Shown here one piece after another: positions 1-5,165 of a stretch of DNA of 5,165 bases (within the stretch, counting starts at the first letter, position 1; the number at the start of each line of letters is the position of its first letter). The notes below the pieces were generated by a model that was not told the origin of the DNA, ran no database searches, and saw only the letters and a list, made by a program, of their open reading frames with translations. The stretch lies in the NCBI GenBank assembly GCA_012841225.1, contig DUVD01000012.1, forward strand, positions 1 to 5,165, written 5' to 3'. The position numbers and the translations under genes were made by a program. The stretch comes from Fibrobacter sp. (GTDB lineage Bacteria; Fibrobacterota; Fibrobacteria; Fibrobacterales; Fibrobacteraceae).

Positions 1-1
1 T

Positions 2-625
2 AATTCTCGAGGTGAAAAACGAGTGCGAGAGATTCGTCAGTTTATTAAAGATGATGGCACTGTAGAAAAAAAGATTATGTTTTTTACGGCACCAGCCGAT
101 GTGCGAAACACCTCTTTTATGAACTGGAGCTACACAAAAAGCGATAAAGAAGACAACCAATGGATTTACTTGCCTGCACTCAAAAAAACAAAGCGCATTT
201 CTAGTGAAGGCAAAAGCGATTACTTTATGGGGTCCGATTTTACCTACGACGATTTAGGCGATCGCCTGCCCGAGCAAGATGTACACACGTTTGTGCGCGA
301 GGAGTCTCTCAATGGGGCGGCCTGTTACGTGATTAAAAGCGTGCCTAAAGATAAAAACTACATGTATAGTGCTACAGTCACTTGGGTCGATAAAGAAAAA
401 TGGATTGGATTAAAAAAAGAATTTTACGATGAAGATGGTGTTCATTTAAAAACGTTGACCGTGGTTAAGAATAGTCAAATTGGTAAGTATTGGCTTATTG
501 GCGCTTCGGAAATGCACAATGTAAAAAAGAATCACCGCACCAGCATGGAACTAAAAGACTTGACGGTAGATAAGGGTATTAGCGACGGTCAATTTACAGA
601 GCGGACCATGATGAGGGGGCTTTAA
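2..625 (+). CDS. LolA-like outer membrane lipoprotein-sorting family protein (5' end missing)
   Basis: This is the C-terminal part (207 codons in view) of a periplasmic protein of the LolA-like 'outer membrane lipoprotein-sorting protein' family (PF17131/COG2834 type). The family has a half-barrel fold thought to bind acyl chains or lipoproteins, and often accompanies MMPL exporters. The hallmark block WIYLPALKKTKRIS lies at about residues 54-67 of the visible part, followed by FMGSDFTYDDLGDR at 75-88; both are strongly characteristic. The frame is open from nt 2, and the residues before the GTG at nt 23 (NSRGEKR) fit the family's strand region, so GTG-23 is not the real start; the signal peptide and the first strands lie outside the window. 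The stop (TAA, 623-625) directly abuts the next gene's ATG, so the two are surely one operon and probably translationally coupled. The family call is confident; the cargo is unknown and need not be a lipoprotein. Confidence 0.9.
   Translation, partial: NSRGEKRVREIRQFIKDDGTVEKKIMFFTAPADVRNTSFMNWSYTKSDKEDNQWIYLPALKKTKRISSEGKSDYFMGSDFTYDDLGDRLPEQDVHTFVREESLNGAACYVIKSVPKDKNYMYSATVTWVDKEKWIGLKKEFYDEDGVHLKTLTVVKNSQIGKYWLIGASEMHNVKKNHRTSMELKDLTVDKGISDGQFTERTMMRGL
613..619 (+). promoter_or_regulatory. Ribosome binding site of the barrel gene, inside the upstream gene
   Basis: GAGGGGG lies 6 nt before the ATG at 626, within the last codons of the upstream gene (Met-Arg-Gly-Leu-stop). It is a strong Shine-Dalgarno match and decides the barrel gene's start. 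Its place within translated sequence, together with the abutting stop and start (TAAATG), suggests translational coupling. Confidence 0.75.
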
Positions 626-1858
626 ATGAGGCGAATACTATTACTCACTTTAGTGCTTAGCACACTTGCGGCAGCAGCGTTAGAAATGAATGGAATGGCT
701 AGACACTATACAGCGCTTAGGCTAAAAGAAGACCCCGATTTTGCGATACTACAAAACACCTTTAAGCTCTCTTTTCATAATAAAAATGATAAAGGTGGTT
801 TTAATGTGGATTTATATGCCTATCAGTATGGAAAAGACCTTTCACCAGAGCTGAATTTGCAACAACTTTACGTAGACCTTTATTTTAGTAAGTTTGATTT
901 ACGTTTAGGGCGGCAACAAATTATTTGGGGTAAAGCAGACGGTGTATTTATTACCGACGTGGTTTCTCCTAAAGACTTACGCGAGTTTCTTTTGCCGGAC
1001 TTTGCCGAAATTAGGCAGGGCATCGATGCGTTCACCGGTACTTTTTACGCTGGAAACCATTTGTTTTCGTTAGTACTCTCGCCCGCCTTTCGCCCCACCA
1101 TTCAGCCTCAAAAAGGATCCATTTGGCAACCTGCTATGGACTTCCCCCCTGTTAAAATCAAAATAGATTCGGCCTCGGCTGAGGTGCCCCTTACACTCCA
1201 AAATAGTGAGGCGTTTTTTAGGTGGTCGGCAATGCTTAGCGCTGTGGATTTTGAGCTAGTGGGGGCTACTATGCTCGACGACGACCCCGCTTTACACCTC
1301 ACCAAGTACGCACATCCCGAAGGTAGCAGCATGATGATCGACTCGATACTCGTTTCGCCAAGGCATCACCGCATAGGCATGGGTGGTGGTTCTTTTAGTA
1401 CTACTATTAAAGGGATCGTAGCCAAAGGAGAAGCAGGCTACTACACTCAAAAAAAGTTCCGTTCCTCAAATCCACAAATTAGAGACGGCATCACTAAAGG
1501 CGATTACTTGCACTACATGGCAGGCTTATCTTATACCTTAGCAGGGGTGGATTTTCAAGGACAATTTATTCAAAAAGTGCTTTTAGATCACGATCATTTT
1601 TACTTAGAAAAGCAGTTTCAAAATATGATGACCGTAATAGTTCACAAGTCACTGCTACGAGAAACACTGCACTTGGATCTGCTCTCTTATATTGGGCTCA
1701 CCAACAAAGACGCGCTAATCAGGCCTTCGGTAGCGTACGACATTGCCGATGGCCTTAAGGCCACCGTCGGGGCGAATGTGTTTATAGGAGACTCCGGCTA
1801 TTTTGGGCAATTTAATGCCAACGACATGGCTTATTTTAAGTTGAGCTATTCGTTTTAA
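626..1858 (+). CDS. Outer-membrane beta-barrel protein, DUF1302/porin-like
   Basis: This 410-residue protein starts with a clear Sec signal peptide: MRR, a hydrophobic stretch at residues 4-14, then an Ala run at 15-18 with cleavage likely near residues 17-19. The mature part has many short amphipathic strands of alternating hydrophobic and polar residues, and ends in FKLSYSF. The terminal Phe is the usual BAM recognition signal for a beta-barrel. The block RLGRQQIIWGKADG (93-106), followed by a D111-VVSPKDLREF segment, resembles the RxGrQxxxWG...nPxD signature of DUF1302-type and related porin-like barrels; exact family membership needs a profile search. It sits directly after the LolA-like gene with no spacer. 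In related gene sets such a barrel is taken to be the outer-membrane receiver or exit for what an MMPL pump moves. The ATG at 626 is supported by the Shine-Dalgarno at 613-619 and by the signal peptide. Outer-membrane barrel: confident. Export or receptor role: inferred. Confidence 0.8.
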   Translation: MRRILLLTLVLSTLAAAALEMNGMARHYTALRLKEDPDFAILQNTFKLSFHNKNDKGGFNVDLYAYQYGKDLSPELNLQQLYVDLYFSKFDLRLGRQQIIWGKADGVFITDVVSPKDLREFLLPDFAEIRQGIDAFTGTFYAGNHLFSLVLSPAFRPTIQPQKGSIWQPAMDFPPVKIKIDSASAEVPLTLQNSEAFFRWSAMLSAVDFELVGATMLDDDPALHLTKYAHPEGSSMMIDSILVSPRHHRIGMGGGSFSTTIKGIVAKGEAGYYTQKKFRSSNPQIRDGITKGDYLHYMAGLSYTLAGVDFQGQFIQKVLLDHDHFYLEKQFQNMMTVIVHKSLLRETLHLDLLSYIGLTNKDALIRPSVAYDIADGLKATVGANVFIGDSGYFGQFNANDMAYFKLSYSF

Positions 1859-1864
1859 TTTGGC

Positions 1865-4414
1865 TTAGTCTTTCTTTTTTAAGAATACAATACAAAAGAA
1901 TACGGTAAAGATAAGCGAAGAGAACAAGAAGGCGAGAATCGATGTGACAGCGAGCTCGCCAATAGTCCTTAGGCCTTTATGCGAAATGCCCAAAGCGCCA
2001 GCAAACCCAGCCGCGGTGGTAATGGAACTCGCCATCACTAATCGGCCAATGTTATCTACCAATTGGCGGGGGGTTATTCCCTTGGTTTGCATCCACCCGA
2101 CAATCAAGTGAATTGTGGAGTCGATCGCAAGGCCTAAAACTGCCGGTATCACCACCACATTATAAATGCCGATATGGCCCACTCCTATAGTATAGCTTAA
2201 CACCCCAAGCAGCCCTGCACTCCATAAAAAGCCTATCAATAAAGAGGCCGAAGAGGTGAGAATCAACCGCAAATTCCTAAGCGAAAGAATCAGTATCAAA
2301 ATGATAATGAATATTACCACAAAAGCCATTCTGAAGGCATCATGCTTTACCGCGCGAATCACATCAGAAAAGATAAACTGACTAGAGAAGACCTTTAATT
2401 TTTCACCGCCAAAATCCCAATGCCCATAACGGTCTTGCCATTTGCCAGATTCATAAGCGTCCCAGCTGGGGTAATAGCCATAAATAAAACCAATTTTACC
2501 AATAGAACCATCTTTTTCGCGGAGGAGATCCATAGCCCATTCTGGTAGCGAGTCTAAAGTAAAGAGCGAAGCTGTTGCCACTAAGTTCCGCAAGGTTTTA
2601 ATTTGGACGCTATCTTGCCCTGTGGCCTTGTCAAAGACACGAGCATCAATAAGATCGCTTATTTCTTCGACTATTTCCATGCGCTCTTCTTGGTCTTCTT
2701 TTTTAGGCAAAAATGTTTTTAAGGTTAAAAAGCTTCTAAGTGTGGGGTCTTTTTCTTGATGGAGCCTTACCATTAAGGTATCGTAAAGTGAGTCTAATAG
2801 TTCTGGAGAGCTTGCCATGGCGACTGCTGGCGTGGAGCTCTTTCGGTTAGAGGCCTGAGCGACCGTTGTACTAATGCGTTTTTTCTCGGTAACGTCTTCT
2901 CTGGAAGGGCGGCGCAAATTCCTAAAGTTATGCTCGAACTCTAAATGAGGCAAAAAGCCAATCATTAAAATAGAGAATATTAAGCCCACTAATGCGGCTT
3001 TTTTAAAGAACCTTTCGATGCGCAAGTCGGTCCATTTTTCTGGGAATACCGAAACCCTAGCGCGTGGAGGCAAGCCACCTGCTACAAAAGTTAAAACTGG
3101 CATGACAAAAATAGCCGTTAAAAAGCTCATCGAAATACCAACAGCCGAAATAACGCCAAACTCATAAAAACCAACAAATTTCGCAATTAAAAGAGAAAGC
3201 AACCCAGCCACCGTGGTGACAGCGGCGAGCATCATAGGGCGAGTTAAGTGCGCAATGGTATCTTCTAATGCCTTTTTTAAGTCGCCTGTTTCTGTAAAAT
3301 AACGCTGACAATTGCCTAAAAAATGAATGGAATAGTCTACGCCCATTCCTAAAATAATACTCGCGACCAAAACGGTAAATGGATTTAGCGAACCATAATA
3401 AAGCGCAGTAAAGCACATGGCAAAAGAACACGCCAACAGGACTTGAGAGAGCATTAAAATTGGTGCTCGTATCGCGCTCCTAAAGAAGAAAGCCACGATT
3501 AAGTAAATCAAAAGTATGGATATAATTCCGGAAATAAAGCCATCACTCATTAGGTCATTTACTTCGGAAAGTCCCTCGTAAGAGCCTTCAACGGTCATCA
3601 AAACAGGGGCTGCGTATTTTCTAGAAGAGAACCGCTCTATAATAGTATCCGTTCGCGCTAAAACATGAGTTACAAATTCAATATCTGTAGAAGGCTTAAT
3701 CAACTTACATTGCACAACCCCATTAAATAGCGAGGGGTTATCACCGTCTACGCCAATTAAACGCGTGCTTAAATCCGAGGGTACTTTGTTAGAAACGGCT
3801 TTTGGTTCTTCGTCCTTTTTATTAAAGAACGAGTTAAAAGCACTAGACGCCTCATCTGGAAGGCCAAGGGCTTGAGGAAGATTTTCATCGAACCAAATGC
3901 GTTCTTTTTTTTCTTCGGATTCATCGGCAAGCGAGCCAAGTAAATCCACCACTAATGGGCCGTGCTTGCGCCCAATTTCCATTTGAATGTCTTCTAAATT
4001 GTCGCGAATGCGCTCGAGATCGGCGACTGGTAAATAGAGGAGTGCCTTATCTACAAAAAACTGATTGTCGTTAGCCACTTGTGGCGGCGTGACCACATCT
4101 TCTTTCCAGTGAGCAATAATATAAGCTTTTACGCTATCTTGAATTTCAGCCACCACATACGGATCACTCGATTGGATAGCAATCATAAAGCGGTCTGTGC
4201 TACCAAAACGATCGTAAGACTCTTCTAAGGCTAAAACGCTAGCAGTGCCTTTTGGCAAAAGCGAAGCCAAATCGGGATTGATTTTTAATCTAGTGACAAT
4301 CGGGATTAGGCTAGCTAAAAAGAAGACGATGATTAAGGCAAATAATTTCCACTTGTGACGTTCTGCAAAGTTGACATAGGCGTGAGCAAAGCGCTCCATT
4401 TTATGATTGTTCAT
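1865..4414 (-). CDS. MMPL/RND-superfamily inner-membrane exporter
   Basis: This complete 849-residue protein has the two-repeat RND layout. TM1 is at about 22-42, with a large periplasmic loop at 43-290. TM2-6 lie at about 292-311, 318-339, 344-366, 393-411 and 419-446, and TM7 at 472-489. A second loop spans 490-693, and TM8-12 run from about 694 to 845. Early loop residues NPDLASLLPKG (46-56) and the following FG (70-71) are typical of the family. TM4 carries GMGVDYSIH (356-364), the Asp-Tyr pair of MMPL proton relays. The matching TM10 site is GLAIDSTIH (761-769), where Ser replaces Tyr. The length is normal for MMPL/HpnN-like proteins, which use proton motive force to move lipids or hydrophobic compounds; the substrate here is unknown. 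ATG 4414 has a good Shine-Dalgarno; Met6 is a weaker alternative. The GAF-GGDEF gene lies 10 bp upstream, so the two are probably co-transcribed. The gene is tail to tail with the LolA-like/barrel pair. Family certain, cargo not. Confidence 0.95.
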   Translation of the reverse strand: MNNHKMERFAHAYVNFAERHKWKLFALIIVFFLASLIPIVTRLKINPDLASLLPKGTASVLALEESYDRFGSTDRFMIAIQSSDPYVVAEIQDSVKAYIIAHWKEDVVTPPQVANDNQFFVDKALLYLPVADLERIRDNLEDIQMEIGRKHGPLVVDLLGSLADESEEKKERIWFDENLPQALGLPDEASSAFNSFFNKKDEEPKAVSNKVPSDLSTRLIGVDGDNPSLFNGVVQCKLIKPSTDIEFVTHVLARTDTIIERFSSRKYAAPVLMTVEGSYEGLSEVNDLMSDGFISGIISILLIYLIVAFFFRSAIRAPILMLSQVLLACSFAMCFTALYYGSLNPFTVLVASIILGMGVDYSIHFLGNCQRYFTETGDLKKALEDTIAHLTRPMMLAAVTTVAGLLSLLIAKFVGFYEFGVISAVGISMSFLTAIFVMPVLTFVAGGLPPRARVSVFPEKWTDLRIERFFKKAALVGLIFSILMIGFLPHLEFEHNFRNLRRPSREDVTEKKRISTTVAQASNRKSSTPAVAMASSPELLDSLYDTLMVRLHQEKDPTLRSFLTLKTFLPKKEDQEERMEIVEEISDLIDARVFDKATGQDSVQIKTLRNLVATASLFTLDSLPEWAMDLLREKDGSIGKIGFIYGYYPSWDAYESGKWQDRYGHWDFGGEKLKVFSSQFIFSDVIRAVKHDAFRMAFVVIFIIILILILSLRNLRLILTSSASLLIGFLWSAGLLGVLSYTIGVGHIGIYNVVVIPAVLGLAIDSTIHLIVGWMQTKGITPRQLVDNIGRLVMASSITTAAGFAGALGISHKGLRTIGELAVTSILAFLFSSLIFTVFFCIVFLKKKD

Positions 4415-4417
4415 TTG

Positions 4418-4422
4418 TCCTC
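4418..4422 (-). promoter_or_regulatory. Ribosome binding site of the MMPL gene
   Basis: On the minus strand GAGGA lies in the 10-bp gap between the GGDEF stop codon (4427-4425) and the MMPL ATG (4414-4412), with 3 nt between it and the ATG (4 from GAGG). The spacing is short but workable. It favours this ATG over the in-frame Met codon five codons downstream. Confidence 0.65.
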
Positions 4423-4424
4423 AA

Positions 4425-5165
4425 TTAGGTATATTCCATTGGTGCCACAGAGACTCGGTTCTTGCCCTCTTTAATAGCGACATGAAGAGCGGTCAAACTA
4501 TCCGTAATTAGCCCTTGAGCTGTGTTCGCATTTTGCGGCATAGTTGCAACGCCAATGCTTAGTGTCGTTGAAAGTAAAATATTACCATAGGCAATTTCAA
4601 GACCTTCTATTTCACGCCTTATTTTTTCGGCTCGGTCTTGAGTAATAAACAGGTCGGCTCCGGGGAGTATAATGCAAAATATCTCGCCTTCGTAACGGCA
4701 AGGAATATCTTCTGTTCTAATATACCTCGGAATACGTTGGCCAAGTTCCCACAGCAACTGCTCTACTGCATGGCGACCGCGAGATTCTTGAACCTCTTTA
4801 ATTTTATCGGGATAAACCATAATCACGCCAATGGGGCTATGGTGCCTGTTAGCGGCAGCGACTTCTCGAAAGAGTGACTCTTCCATATAGCGCCGATTAA
4901 ACACGCCGGTCAGCGTATCGCGAATGCTATGCTCTTCAAACTTCAAGTTTAAGTTTTGGTTCGACACATACAGACCTAAGGTAGCAGTAACCACACTCAA
5001 CTTAGACTTCCAAAACTCGATAGATTCTCCAGCGGGGATTTCATCGACCTGAATAACCAGTATGCCAAAATGCTCTTCGGCACCTTCTACTGGGGCACAA
5101 AAAGAAACGCCTCTTGGCCTGTGATGCAAATGGGTACAACCAGCAGAAAGGGTTTCGGCAGTAAA
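4425..5165 (-). CDS. GAF domain plus degenerate GGDEF domain, likely c-di-GMP receptor (5' end missing)
   Basis: The visible 246 residues are the C-terminal end of a signalling protein. Residues 1-75 are the end of a GAF domain (a CTH...FCAPVEG segment, then HFGILVIQV and a long helix). Residues 80-240 are a GGDEF domain opening with RDTLTGVFNRRY (82-93) and closing with TTLSIGV (200-206) and a GKNRV tail (234-238). The active site is heavily altered: the signature reads EGEIF (159-163) for GGDEF, the first metal-binding Asp is Tyr118, the guanine-contacting Asn and Asp are Gln126 and Glu135, and the GH of 'yGHxxGD' is GR. The inhibitory site RxxD is intact (R150-T-E-D153), five residues before the signature as in PleD. 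Family knowledge therefore predicts no diguanylate cyclase activity but possible c-di-GMP binding. The frame is open to the window edge; the TTG at 5129 lies inside the GAF domain and is not the start. It is followed after 10 bp by the MMPL gene, probably as one operon. Domain call confident; receptor role inferred. Confidence 0.88.
   Translation of the reverse strand, partial: FTAETLSAGCTHLHHRPRGVSFCAPVEGAEEHFGILVIQVDEIPAGESIEFWKSKLSVVTATLGLYVSNQNLNLKFEEHSIRDTLTGVFNRRYMEESLFREVAAANRHHSPIGVIMVYPDKIKEVQESRGRHAVEQLLWELGQRIPRYIRTEDIPCRYEGEIFCIILPGADLFITQDRAEKIRREIEGLEIAYGNILLSTTLSIGVATMPQNANTAQGLITDSLTALHVAIKEGKNRVSVAPMEYT

Noticed and set aside
23..25. GTG as the start of the LolA-like gene.
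   Set aside because: The frame is open to the window edge, the preceding residues fit the family, and a start here would leave the protein with no signal peptide.
1108..1332. A 74-codon - strand reading frame opposite the barrel gene.
   Set aside because: It lies wholly inside a well-supported gene and its low-complexity Ser/Ala-rich product matches no family I know.
1750..1763. A perfect 14-bp palindrome (TGGCCTTAAGGCCA) with short flanking complementarity.
   Set aside because: It lies inside the barrel gene's codons. By a simple 4^-7 estimate a palindrome this long has a fair chance of occurring somewhere in a window of this size, and nothing nearby suggests an operator or terminator.
1817..1830. 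A GCCA/TGGC inverted repeat near the 3' end of the barrel gene, followed by TTATTTT, considered as a terminator.
   Set aside because: The stem has only 4 bp, the T-run is interrupted, and it sits before the stop codon; too weak to call.
3162..3431. An 89-codon - strand frame overlapping the MMPL gene in another frame.
   Set aside because: It is an out-of-frame shadow of the MMPL transmembrane region; the Phe/Tyr/Arg-rich product is typical of such shadows.
4638..4877. A 79-codon + strand reading frame antisense to the GGDEF gene.
   Set aside because: It is a shadow of the real gene, with no recognisable domain and no convincing ribosome binding site.
5127..5129. TTG as the start of the GAF-GGDEF gene.
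   Set aside because: It falls in the middle of the GAF domain; the upstream in-frame residues (FTAETLSAGCTH) match the domain's Cys-containing segment, so the gene continues outside the window.

Overview
The window is wholly coding and holds four protein genes: two on the + strand (nt 2-1858) and two on the - strand (nt 1865-5165). The pairs meet tail to tail across 6 bp. Both outermost genes run off the window, so neither operon's promoter is visible. An outer-membrane beta-barrel protein and a LolA-like periplasmic protein show a diderm (Gram-negative) bacterium of moderate, slightly AT-leaning composition. I cannot fix the phylum; a Fibrobacterota-like or deltaproteobacteria-like lineage is only a guess from the style of the proteins.

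Plus strand: the 3' part of a LolA-like 'outer membrane lipoprotein-sorting protein' family gene (nt 2-625), followed with no spacer (TAAATG) by a 410-residue secreted outer-membrane barrel protein (nt 626-1858) with a DUF1302/porin-like RxGRQxxxWG motif and a terminal Phe. Minus strand, read from the right: the 3' part of a GAF-GGDEF protein (nt 5165-4425), then after 10 bp an 849-residue MMPL/RND-superfamily exporter (nt 4414-1865).

MMPL-type inner-membrane pumps, LolA-fold periplasmic proteins and beta-barrel proteins of this kind are commonly neighbours. The likely theme is therefore movement of a lipid or other hydrophobic compound from inner membrane to periplasm to outer membrane; the substrate cannot be read from the sequence. 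The most notable point is the signalling gene. Its GGDEF domain has lost most active-site residues (EGEIF in place of GGDEF, and the first metal-binding Asp replaced by Tyr), but keeps a textbook RxxD c-di-GMP inhibitory site at the exact spacing. This looks like a c-di-GMP receptor rather than a synthase, co-transcribed with the exporter, and suggests second-messenger control of the export machine in the manner of PelD. That link is inference.

I see no RNA genes, mobile elements, CRISPR arrays or origins, and no stretch longer than 10 bp without a gene.
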